DNA of 64,000 bases from JAEYXS01 sp943367715. GTDB lineage: Bacteria; Verrucomicrobiota; Verrucomicrobiia; Limisphaerales; JAEYXS01. The translations under genes and the position numbers were made by a program. Every line of letters begins with the position of its first letter. Position 1 is the stretch's first letter. This document shows, piece by piece, positions 53,873 to 61,601 of the stretch. The notes beneath the pieces are model-generated. The model was not told the origin of the DNA and searched no databases. It was given only the letters and a program-made list of their open reading frames with translations. Location of the stretch: NCBI GenBank assembly GCA_943367715.1, contig CALRJY020000011.1, positions 101,571-165,570 of the forward strand, read 5' to 3'.

Positions 53873-54946
53873 ATGAGCACATTGAATTTTGCCATCATCG
53901 GTACGGGCGGCATCACGCTGCAAAACCATCTGCCGGGCCTGGCCCTCTGCAAAGACGTGAAGGTCACGGCGTTGTGTGACGCCAATCCGGCGACGCTGGA
54001 AACGGCACGTCAACAGACGGGAGCGGCGATTGCCACGTCGAACTGGGAAGACATCGTCAACCGTGATGATATTCATGCGATCATCATCGCCACGCCGAAT
54101 GTGTTTCATCCGCCGGTGGCGATTGCCGCGGCGAAGTCGGGCAAACACATCTTGTGTGAGAAGCCGCTGGCGCTGAATGCGGCGGATGCGGCGCTGATGG
54201 CGACGGAGGCGGACAAGGCGAATGTGCGGCACATGACGGCATTTACCTATCGGTTCGTACCGGCGATGCGGTATCTGCACCATTTGATCGGGCAGGGCGA
54301 TCTGGGCACGCCGTATCATTATCGTTCCTGCCGGTTGCAAGACTGGGGTACGCGTAATGTGGGGTGGCGGCAGCAGAAGCGGATGGCGGGCACAGGTGAG
54401 ATCGGAGACATGCTGAGCCATCGTATCGATTTCGCGCATCATCTGATCGGGCCGATGAAACGGCTGGTGGCGAATCTGATGACGATGACGCCGGTGCGCG
54501 GAGGTGCGCCGAATGATACGGATGATTGGGTTTCCATTCTCGCGGAGTTCAAGTGCGGGGCTTCTGGCGTGCTGGAAAGCTCCAAGCTGGCCAGTGGCGT
54601 GAATGAGAGCTGGCGCAGTCCGGACCGCGTGGAATTGAACGGCAGCGAGGCTAGTTTCAGTTTCACCACGGGCACCTGGAATGAGTTACAGTATGGGAAG
54701 GTCGGCGGACCGGGCCTCAAGACGATCACGATTCCGAAGGAGTTTTTTGTGATGCCGGGCAGCCCGCGCGATCCGGGTGTGGGTGACCCGCTGATCAGCT
54801 TCCGTTATGATCAGGCGGTGGAGTTTGTGAATGCCATCCGGGAGCAGCGTCAATGCAGTGTGAATTTCCATGACGGCGCACTGGCGCAATCGGTGATGGA
54901 TTCGGCGGTGAAGTCGTCCGAGATCAAGCAGTGGATTGAATTGTAA
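53873..54946 (+). CDS. Gfo/Idh/MocA family oxidoreductase
   Basis: A 357-residue NAD(P)-dependent enzyme. The Rossmann domain begins FAIIGTGGITLQNHLPGLA and contains the family EKP motif in HILCEKPLALNAADA; the C-terminal alpha/beta domain follows from about residue 120. Members oxidise sugars or inositol-like compounds; this one cannot be assigned further. An NlpC/P60 gene follows 24 nt after the stop. Confidence 0.92.
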   Translation: MSTLNFAIIGTGGITLQNHLPGLALCKDVKVTALCDANPATLETARQQTGAAIATSNWEDIVNRDDIHAIIIATPNVFHPPVAIAAAKSGKHILCEKPLALNAADAALMATEADKANVRHMTAFTYRFVPAMRYLHHLIGQGDLGTPYHYRSCRLQDWGTRNVGWRQQKRMAGTGEIGDMLSHRIDFAHHLIGPMKRLVANLMTMTPVRGGAPNDTDDWVSILAEFKCGASGVLESSKLASGVNESWRSPDRVELNGSEASFSFTTGTWNELQYGKVGGPGLKTITIPKEFFVMPGSPRDPGVGDPLISFRYDQAVEFVNAIREQRQCSVNFHDGALAQSVMDSAVKSSEIKQWIEL

Positions 54947-54970
54947 GCTCCCGCAGCTTACGGTCGAAGT

Positions 54971-55708
54971 ATGACCAGTAGCCGTACCGCCATTTTGGGA
55001 AGACGCCCGCTGATCTTCCTGTGGGGTTTGGCGGGAGCACTGTTCGTAGTGTTGTGGGTCTATCCGATCGGCAACAAGTTGCTACGCCTTACCACCATCG
55101 CAGCCGGATTGGTTTTCTTCACGGGAGCGCTTTGGTTTTGGTGGGAGAAGAAGCCGTTGCGGAATGGGTTCTTGGCCGTAGTCGCAGTGATGCTGGCTTT
55201 GGTGCTGCTGCCTTCGCGCTCCGTTTCCCAAGATTCCTTGCAGCAGCGTTACACACAGTCTCTGGGCAAGTACGAAGGCACGCTCTACGTCTGGGGTGGG
55301 GAGAACCGGCGAGGCATCGATTGTTCCGGCTTGGTTCGGCAGGGTATGGTGGATGCCACGCTTCGCGAAGGACTGCTCACGTTGAACGGCGGGCTTATCC
55401 GGCAGAGCTTGGCATTGCGCTGGTATGATTGCTCGGCGGAAGCGTTGAAGGATGAGTATCGCGGGTTTGCGGTGACGCTGGGTGAAACGAAGGCGCTGCA
55501 TCAGCATGATCATGCGGGGTTGCAGGCGGGTGATTTTGCCATCACGTCGGATGGCGTCCATGCGTTGGCTTATCTGGGGAATGAGACATGGATCGAGGCA
55601 GATCCGGGAACGCATAAGGTGATTTTGGCGAAGAAGGGTGATGCAAATCCGTGGCTGGCGAGGCCGGTGGCGTTGATGCGCTGGTCTGTGCTGGCCAAAA
55701 GCCAATAA
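54971..55708 (+). CDS. Membrane-anchored NlpC/P60-family protein
   Basis: A 245-residue protein with two or three N-terminal hydrophobic segments (PLIFLWGLAGALFVVLWVYP; then LTTIAAGLVFFTGALWFWW and NGFLAVVAVMLALVLLP) and an NlpC/P60 domain from about residue 90. YVWGGENRRGIDCSGLVRQ holds the catalytic Cys and SDGVHALAYLGN the His. It should hydrolyse peptide bonds in peptidoglycan at the outer face of the inner membrane, if active. The SDR gene follows 27 nt later. Confidence 0.88.
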   Translation: MTSSRTAILGRRPLIFLWGLAGALFVVLWVYPIGNKLLRLTTIAAGLVFFTGALWFWWEKKPLRNGFLAVVAVMLALVLLPSRSVSQDSLQQRYTQSLGKYEGTLYVWGGENRRGIDCSGLVRQGMVDATLREGLLTLNGGLIRQSLALRWYDCSAEALKDEYRGFAVTLGETKALHQHDHAGLQAGDFAITSDGVHALAYLGNETWIEADPGTHKVILAKKGDANPWLARPVALMRWSVLAKSQ

Positions 55709-55735
55709 GGTGTTCAGAATCCAATCTAACAAATC

Positions 55736-56446
55736 ATGAGCAAAACAGCAGTGGTAACGGGCGCCGGTAGCGGCGTGGGACAGGCCGTGGCGATCAAGTT
55801 CGCCAAGGAGGGCTGGAACGTGGCGTTGGTCGGCCGTCGGGCTGACGCGCTGAAAGACACGCTGAACTTGGCGGGGGATGCGCGCAAACGCATGCTGACC
55901 TGTCCGTGCGATATCGGTGATGAGGCGGCGGTAAAGAAGATGGCGTCCAAGGTGTTGGACGCATTGGGTGCTGCTGAAGTGGTGGTGAATGCCGCGGGCA
56001 CGAATACGGCCAAGCGCCGCATGCATGAGTTGGCCACAGAGGATTATCACATGATCATGAATGCGAACCTGAACGGTTCGTATTATGTGGCGCAGGCGTT
56101 TCTGCCGAAGATGCGCGAGCAGAAGTCGGGCACGATCATCAATGTGATCTCGGAGGCCGGGCGCATCGCGAATCCGAAGGCGGGCCCGGCGTATGTGATT
56201 TCCAAGTTTGGTCAGGCAGGTTTGACGCAGGCGATCAATGTGGAAGAACGGCCGAATGGTATCCGGGCCTGTTCCATTTTCCCGGGAGATATCAATACGC
56301 CGTTGCTGGATCGGCGTCCGGTGCCGCCGCCGCAAGAGGCGCGGGTGAACATGCTGCAGCCGGAAGATATGGCGGATACGATCTGGTTGGTGGCAAATCT
56401 GCCGGCACGGGCAGTGATCGAGGAGATTTTGATCCGGCCGAGGTGA
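55736..56446 (+). CDS. Short-chain dehydrogenase/reductase
   Basis: A 236-residue classical SDR. NAD(P)-binding TGAGSGVGQAVA, the NAAG motif in VVNAAGTN, catalytic Ser in INVISEAGR and Tyr/Lys in YVISKFGQAGL. Short for the family but complete. Substrate unknown. It closes the three-gene run with the MocA and NlpC/P60 genes, ended by a strong terminator. Confidence 0.92.
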   Translation: MSKTAVVTGAGSGVGQAVAIKFAKEGWNVALVGRRADALKDTLNLAGDARKRMLTCPCDIGDEAAVKKMASKVLDALGAAEVVVNAAGTNTAKRRMHELATEDYHMIMNANLNGSYYVAQAFLPKMREQKSGTIINVISEAGRIANPKAGPAYVISKFGQAGLTQAINVEERPNGIRACSIFPGDINTPLLDRRPVPPPQEARVNMLQPEDMADTIWLVANLPARAVIEEILIRPR

Positions 56447-56481
56447 TTTGGTTTTAACCGCGGAATACGCGGAATGTTCAC

Positions 56482-56514
56482 AAACGGCGTGCTCTCCTGA
56501 GCACGCCGTTTTTT
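56482..56514 (+). terminator. Intrinsic terminator after the SDR gene
   Basis: AAACGGCGTGCTC (56482-56494), loop TCCT, GAGCACGCCGTTT (56499-56511): 13 perfect base pairs followed by a T-rich tail. Confidence 0.95.
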
Positions 56515-56627
56515 GGTTTTTTAGTGTCGGCTTGTCTGTTCTAGCGGGCAGAAAGGACTGGCGTAATCCGGGTTGTGAGCGCATGTTGGCACAACTGAGT
56601 TACAATCCATTTTACCGAGGAGTGGTT

Positions 56628-57890
56628 ATGTCTGGCAGATTTGTGAACAGAGTGGCATCCAAACGGTTGAGTGTAGTGGTTTTCTTATGCGTGTTGTCCG
56701 TATTGGGGTATGTCGGTCAAAGTCATGGACAGACGGTCGATCTTCTTCCCTTTCTTGAGAAATGGCAAAAGCAGCCGGTAGAGATAACGAACAACCTTTC
56801 ACTAAAGCCGGCGTGGATCGGCACGGTTAAGCGAGCTTATTTGAGAGATCCAAGCAATATCTACAAAGAGGATGAACCCAACGATATTCGTTTTAACGAG
56901 ATATTTGCTCGCCGCAGCCCGATCTGGACAAATGAACCGTTGCGTCTGTCAATCGTTAGGATGCGTACGTCGCCTTCGGGGGAAGGTCATTATATGGGCG
57001 GCGAAGCCCCTAAATATTACGAGAAACTACCTTCGGTGACAGATTTGTCCAAGGCCAAGCACCTTGCAGAGTTGAAACAGCATTTTGGCAATCAGCATGG
57101 CATAACCGACGGTTGGGGTGGACTTAATGGCCGGATGAATTGGAGCGAAGGGTGGGTTTGTTTCTCCGTAGAAGCGAAAGACAGGCTGCGGTATCTGAGT
57201 GTTTTTGCGCACGTATCAAAGTCCAAGGAAGACAAAGATGCGAGTATTGATATCATCACTGTAAAGGAAGGCGAATTTCGGCCGGCTAATCCGAATTCGG
57301 CAGAGGAGAAAGCAAAATACAAGACGGGCGAGACACTGTTTGCAGAGGAAGTTGCGGATTTGAAAGATAGCCAGAAGAAATACCCGATGCCGTTGCGGAG
57401 GATGGTGGCGGCGCGTCAGGGGCATAATGATCATGAATTGAAAGCCTACAAAAAGGAGTTGGCGGCTTTCCGTTCCAAGCCTGATGCTTTGTTGATAAAG
57501 CAATTGGTCCAGCAACTGCATGACGACGGTACGGCTGAGTTTACGGTGATGATGGATATGATTTTTGCAGCAGAGGATCTTCCAGGGGCCCCATGGTCGA
57601 AAGAGACTCGCAGGGATGCGGCCCGGTTACTGGCGGAAACACTGCCAGACATCAAAAAGTCTGACGTTCTTCAAAAGGTGATTTTCAAAATTCTAGAAAT
57701 TCAAGGAGGGGGGAAGTTTAAGCTGGAAGGCAAAAATCCGACTTGGGAAATAGATTTGTCCGTAGAGCTGATCGAAAACGGTCACAGCACGTCATATAGC
57801 ACAAGCCCGAAGGATGATTTGGTGCCGCAAGCTGCTGTAGTATGTTTGGAGGAGTTGAAAAGGCGTTATCCTGAGCTTTGGAAGAAATGA
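56628..57890 (+). CDS. Exported protein of unknown function
   Basis: A 420-residue protein with a signal peptide (core LSVVVFLCVLSVLGYVG, cleavage near SHG-QT). GAGGAG lies about 6 nt before ATG 56628, and this start is preferred over the open frame reaching back to 56448. The mature protein is polar with lysine-rich segments (DLKDSQKKYPMPLRRM, DALLIKQLVQQL); no known domain is recognised. Base composition is more AT-rich than the flanking genes. It stands alone. Confidence 0.75.
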   Translation: MSGRFVNRVASKRLSVVVFLCVLSVLGYVGQSHGQTVDLLPFLEKWQKQPVEITNNLSLKPAWIGTVKRAYLRDPSNIYKEDEPNDIRFNEIFARRSPIWTNEPLRLSIVRMRTSPSGEGHYMGGEAPKYYEKLPSVTDLSKAKHLAELKQHFGNQHGITDGWGGLNGRMNWSEGWVCFSVEAKDRLRYLSVFAHVSKSKEDKDASIDIITVKEGEFRPANPNSAEEKAKYKTGETLFAEEVADLKDSQKKYPMPLRRMVAARQGHNDHELKAYKKELAAFRSKPDALLIKQLVQQLHDDGTAEFTVMMDMIFAAEDLPGAPWSKETRRDAARLLAETLPDIKKSDVLQKVIFKILEIQGGGKFKLEGKNPTWEIDLSVELIENGHSTSYSTSPKDDLVPQAAVVCLEELKRRYPELWKK

Positions 57891-57931
57891 GATCGAGTGG
57901 CTGTTTCCGCGTCCTGGCTTGCATCGGATGA

Positions 57932-58591
57932 TTAGCCCCAAGCCGCACGTTCGCTTAACATCTCTTTCCAACTGAGCGACAGCAATGGGCAGGCGGCCAA
58001 ATCGGTAGCGGCGGTGAGATCATCCGGGCGGTGGTGCATGATCTGGTTGGCGGCTTCGATGGTCCATTGCGGGAAGGGGTGTTCGATGAGTTTGAGTTCA
58101 TCGCCAGCGGTTACCGTGCCTTCCTTCAACACGCGGAAATACCAGCCGGTTTTGCCGGTTTGCTCGACTTGCAGGGCGAGGTCTTTGATGTGCCATTTCA
58201 TGGCGAGCTTCCAGCAGGGTTGGCGTGGCTGAGAAACTTGGACGATGGCGTCGCCCAGGGTGAAGGTGTCGCCGATGCAGAGCTCGGTTTCCAGCAGGCC
58301 TTCCGTGGTGAAGTTCTCACCGAAGCCGCCGTTGGTGAGGGCGGGAATGTTCAGTTTATCGCGCCAATAGGGATAGTGTTCGATGGCGTAGACGTTCACG
58401 GCTTTGTCCGGGCCACCGTGGTTGACGAGGTCGGCCTGGCCGTCGCCAGTGAGACCGGTGAAATGCATTGCTACGGGGCCGGTCACTGGTTCTTTGAAGA
58501 TGCCGGTGGTCCACGTTTTCATCCCGCCGGAGAAGTTTGGGCTTTGCAAGGTCTTGGGCGGGCTGACTTGAATGGTGAGGAGCTTTTTCAC
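57932..58591 (-). CDS. MOSC domain protein (YiiM-like)
   Basis: A 219-residue MOSC-family protein. VNHGGPDKAVNVYAIEHYPYW and the Cys motif VSQPRQPCWKLAMKWH match the YiiM group, which uses molybdenum cofactor and reduces N-hydroxylated compounds. The C-terminal part (PQWTIEAANQIMHHRPDD) is the YiiM 3-alpha extension. Function beyond family is inferred. Divergent from the TPR gene at 58671. Confidence 0.9.
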   Translation of the reverse strand: MKKLLTIQVSPPKTLQSPNFSGGMKTWTTGIFKEPVTGPVAMHFTGLTGDGQADLVNHGGPDKAVNVYAIEHYPYWRDKLNIPALTNGGFGENFTTEGLLETELCIGDTFTLGDAIVQVSQPRQPCWKLAMKWHIKDLALQVEQTGKTGWYFRVLKEGTVTAGDELKLIEHPFPQWTIEAANQIMHHRPDDLTAATDLAACPLLSLSWKEMLSERAAWG

Positions 58592-58670
58592 AACAGCGCT
58601 TGATACTGGCCGTGGTGGCGGACAAATTCAAGCCGTCACGAACGAGCCGCACGCAATAAAGCACAGACTT

Positions 58671-58985
58671 ATGTCCGACGCCATCAATCGTCATCGCGCC
58701 ATGGTGGAAAAGTTTCCGAACAATGAAATGGCACGTTTCAGCTTAGGCAAGGCGCTGTTCGATGGTGGGCAGTTTGGTGAGGCCAAGGTACAATTCGTGG
58801 CGGCGCTGCAAAAGAAGCCGGACTGGATGGTGGTGCAGATATTGATCGGGAAGTGTGCTTTGCAAGCGGGTGATCGGGTGGCGGCGAAGCAGGCGTTTGA
58901 GCGGGCGTTGCAACTGGCCATTGAGCAGAATCACGAGGGGCCGAGGGAGGAAATGGAGCAGATGTTGGCGGAGTTGAGAGAGTGA
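58671..58985 (+). CDS. Small TPR-repeat protein
   Basis: A 104-residue soluble protein consisting of about three TPR units (NEMARFSLGKALFDGGQFGEA; PDWMVVQILIGKCALQAGDR; QAFERALQLAIEQNHEGPRE). It starts at ATG 58671 (MSDAINRHRAMVEKFP); the open frame upstream overlaps the divergent MOSC promoter region. A likely protein-protein adaptor; partner unknown. Confidence 0.8.
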   Translation: MSDAINRHRAMVEKFPNNEMARFSLGKALFDGGQFGEAKVQFVAALQKKPDWMVVQILIGKCALQAGDRVAAKQAFERALQLAIEQNHEGPREEMEQMLAELRE

Positions 58986-59097
58986 CCTGCAAAGTTTAAT
59001 GGGCGTAGTTGGAAGATGCGGAGATAAACGGCCATCGGTTGGTGCTGTTTCGAGCAATGCTCTTGCGACCTTTCAGGCCGCGAGCGACCCCCTTTTG

Positions 59098-59163
59098 TTA
59101 CCCAGGGCAGCGTCCTTGGTTGGACGCTGCCCTAGGCTAGAATCTTACGGCCCGTTGGGCCGT
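59098..59163. repeat. Two-hairpin dispersed repeat, copy 2
   Basis: AGGGCAGCGTCC (59104-59115), loop TTGGTT, GGACGCTGCCCT (59122-59133); then, 7 nt after the conserved GGCTA (ending 59139), ACGGCCC (59147-59153), loop GTT, GGGCCGT (59157-59163). It matches the layout at 33096-33156 and lies in the 191-bp gap between the TPR and GNAT genes. Confidence 0.78.
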
Positions 59164-59176
59164 TAAGGCGTTCGTT

Positions 59177-59905
59177 TTAGGTATTCGTTTTGACTGACGG
59201 AGAGCCAGTCAAAGCGGACAAGCGCTGGCGTTGGCGGCCTTGGGAATCAAAGTTGTCAGGATGCAGCCAGCGCTCGAAGAGTTCGCGCAGGGCGGGCCAT
59301 TCGGTGTCGATGATGGAATACCAGGAGGTGTCACGAGTGCGGCCTTTGACGATGGTGGCTTGGCGGAAGATGCCTTCAAATTTGAAACCCAAACGCAGGG
59401 CGGCGGCGCGCGAGGGAGCGTTCAGGGAATCGCATTTCCATTCGTAACGGCGATAGCCGAGGGAGAAGGCGTGAGCCATCATCAGATACATGGCTTCCGT
59501 GGCGGCGGGCGTTTGTTGGAGCAGAGGCGAGTAGTTCAGATGACCGATCTCGATGGTGCCACTACCGGGGGTGATGCGGAGGTAGGCTGCAAGGCCTGCC
59601 GGTTGGCCACCCTGCAGATTGATGATGGTGTAGAAGAGCGGATCGGTGCCTTGGCTCATGGACTCCAGCCAGGTGCGGTAGCTCGCGAAATCTGCAAAGG
59701 GACCGTAGGGAAGGTAGGTCCACATCTTTCCGGCAGTGTCCAACTGGTTGGCGGCGTGGAGGGCTTGGACATGAGCGGCGGCGTCTAATGCTTCCAAGCG
59801 GCAGAATCGGCCGGTCATCGAGGAACTGATGGGCGGGGCAGGTGGTCGCCAATCGGGCAAAGGTGCACCGATGGGTTGGCCGAGGTGGTTGATAGTTGCG
59901 CCCAT
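59177..59905 (-). CDS. GNAT-family acetyltransferase
   Basis: A 242-residue RimJ/RimL-like N-acetyltransferase. TGRFCRLEALDAAAHVQAL opens the fold; IEIGHLNYSPLLQQTPAATEA holds the acetyl-CoA site; RYEWKCDSLNAPSRAAALRLGF and EGIFRQATIVKGRTRDTSWYSI are the usual C-terminal strands. Related proteins acetylate ribosomal or small-molecule amines; the target is unknown. Confidence 0.92.
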   Translation of the reverse strand: MGATINHLGQPIGAPLPDWRPPAPPISSSMTGRFCRLEALDAAAHVQALHAANQLDTAGKMWTYLPYGPFADFASYRTWLESMSQGTDPLFYTIINLQGGQPAGLAAYLRITPGSGTIEIGHLNYSPLLQQTPAATEAMYLMMAHAFSLGYRRYEWKCDSLNAPSRAAALRLGFKFEGIFRQATIVKGRTRDTSWYSIIDTEWPALRELFERWLHPDNFDSQGRQRQRLSALTGSPSVKTNT

Positions 59906-60009
59906 AGGATTAGTCCCGAATCTGAGATACGTTGCTCAGGTGTGAGGATGTCGTGTTCTGACGGGCCGGTAAAGTCTGCGAACGAGAAAAACCAGAGAAG
60001 CGGGCTAAA

Positions 60010-60374
60010 TCACCAATCCGGCATAAAATCCTGCGGAAATACGCTGCTATGATAGGAGGCACCGGCAAAGTTGCTGCCAGTCATACGGGCCCCTTTAAAA
60101 GTGGTGGAGCAAAGAAGGGCACCTCGGAAATCAGCCTGGTCCAGATCGGCCTCGCTGAAATCGCAGGTCTTTAGTTGGTATCGCGAAAAATGGCGGAACG
60201 TAAACTGCAACGGTGGAAAGTGGCGACGATGCAGGAACCGGTAAAATCGGCGTTATCCAAGGTCAGGCCGGTCAGGTCGCCATAGGGTTCAGTGTCCAGC
60301 GAGAGGCCCTGAAAATCGCGTTCACCCTGGGCGTAGAGTTCCAACAGGCGAGGCCAGTTTGCGGGAGCAGCCAT
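60010..60374 (-). pseudogene. Pentapeptide-repeat protein gene interrupted by a one-base frameshift
   Basis: From ATG 60374 the frame reads LTGLTLDNADFTGSCIV...SLRSAIFRDTN and then stops at TAA about 60171. Continuing in the next frame gives LKTCDFSEADLDQADFRGALL and STTFKGARMTGSNFAGASY to a stop at 60010. The A(D/N)LXX pattern carries straight across if one C is restored before the TAAAGACC. So one base appears to be missing near 60172. It may be a real inactivation or a sequencing error; full length would be about 119 residues. The start of the next gene is 12 nt upstream. Confidence 0.8.
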
Positions 60375-60386
60375 GAGGTGTCTGGA

Positions 60387-60632
60387 TCAATACAGATCGT
60401 CGTCCTCAGTTTGTTGAAAGGAGCGGATGCCTTGGGAGATGCTGGTGTTGAATTCTGGGTTAACCAAGGCGGTGACGATGGCGCACCAACCCGTGAAGAT
60501 GGCCAACGCTCCGCGGGAGTGAAGGGTTTGCTCGGCCCAATCCGGCCAGAAGAGGAAACAGAACAAGGCTATGAAAGCGACCAAGCCAAGAGCCAAACTG
60601 GCAGCGCGGCGGATGGAGATCGAGGATGGCAT
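60387..60632 (-). CDS. Small two-helix membrane protein, paralog 1
   Basis: An 81-residue protein with two hydrophobic segments (LGLVAFIALFCFLFW; ALAIFTGWCAIVTALV) joined by the conserved FWPDWAEQTLHSRGAL. A short acidic C-terminus follows (TEDDDLY). Function unknown. It is homologous to the protein at 60762-61022 and lies 12 nt before the pentapeptide gene. Confidence 0.8.
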   Translation of the reverse strand: MPSSISIRRAASLALGLVAFIALFCFLFWPDWAEQTLHSRGALAIFTGWCAIVTALVNPEFNTSISQGIRSFQQTEDDDLY

Positions 60633-60761
60633 GGGCAGAGATTAGAGGGATGATCGAGGTTTTGACAAGCGCGAGACGGGGGCGGCAACCATTAGTGATA
60701 TCTGTTTTGTCAGCATGCTTAGTTGCTTCGGCGCTACTGGCTTAGGATGGCTTGTGGATTA

Positions 60762-61022
60762 TCACCAGAAATCATTATCGCGGCCGAGATTGCTGCAAGC
60801 GTCGCGGAAGCAGCGATAGCCATCGACGATGCGGTTATTGATCGCGGGGTGCAGAAAGGCGGCGAGGGCGATGCACCAGGTAGCGAAAAGGGCCAAGGCG
60901 GAGCGGGAGTGAAGATATAGCTCAGCCCAATCCGGCCAGAATCCCAGCAATAGCAGGGAGATCAGGGCGATGAAGCCCAAGGCGACCGAAACTGCACGAC
61001 GAATGGTGTTCAAGTTTAGCAC
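60762..61022 (-). CDS. Small two-helix membrane protein, paralog 2
   Basis: An 86-residue protein related to the previous one across its whole length: IRRAVSVALGFIALISLLLL, FWPDWAELYLHSRSALALF, and a C-terminal tail rich in polar residues. I start it at GTG 61022, because this codon aligns exactly with the ATG of paralog 1 (six residues before IRR). The open frame to 61148 is not needed. A local duplication is the likely origin. Confidence 0.78.
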   Translation of the reverse strand: MLNLNTIRRAVSVALGFIALISLLLLGFWPDWAELYLHSRSALALFATWCIALAAFLHPAINNRIVDGYRCFRDACSNLGRDNDFW

Positions 61023-61601
61023 AACAACCTGATTTAGCGGGCGAGTATATGGGATGCGCCGGTGAAAAGGGCAACTGTGTTTTGATGCATTGGGAAAAAT
61101 ACGGGATGTTGCGGAGTTTTTTTTCTGGAGGGAGATTGCTAAATGCAAAGCGAGAGTAATTTCAGCGTGCTTGGGGAGAAGCGAACCATCGGTTAGTCAT
61201 GTTCACTTCTCCAAGGTGAATCAGTTGGGTTAATGAGGTGTGAAATATTTTTAATTTATCATTTGTCAGTTTTACGGGTTTGGTGGATACTTGAAACGTA
61301 AACCGCAACCGGTTTACGTCAGCGGCCTGCGGAGGCCGGTCTGACCAAGTCTTAGCAAGAGGAGGCGGGTATGATAGCGGGAGTAAAAATCGCAGTTCAA
61401 CCAAGGGGTCAGCATCAAGAGCGGTTTGGCGTTGTCAGGCAACGTTCTTCATCAGGTATTTCCAAAGTCACTTTTTTGTCACTTGTGAATTGCGTACAGC
61501 GTTGATGATGATTAACTTTCGTCAGTTTTCCAATGAGCGAGGGTTTCAAGCCAAGAGACGGGGGAGGATGCTTGCAGGCGCCTAACTATTATTTTCGAGG
61601 A
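61023..61601. other. 579-bp gene-free region with two adjacent hairpins
   Basis: No convincing gene. Contents: AT-rich stretches around 61100-61150 and 61230-61280, the inverted repeats at 61296-61338 (listed separately), and the leader of the next gene. The minus-strand frame 61162-61404 has no family resemblance. Confidence 0.65.
61296..61338. repeat. Two adjacent perfect inverted repeats
   Basis: ACGTAAACCG (61296-61305), loop CAAC, CGGTTTACGT (61310-61319); then CGGCCT (61323-61328), loop GCGG, AGGCCG (61333-61338). The first could be an operator for a dimeric regulator or an RNA hairpin. Confidence 0.75.

Noticed and set aside
55082..56584. 500-residue minus-strand open frame across the NlpC/P60 and SDR genes
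   Set aside because: Arginine/histidine-rich mirror translation of two genes with full catalytic motifs.
61162..61404. 80-residue minus-strand open frame
   Set aside because: Runs through two hairpins and has no recognisable motif or start signal.
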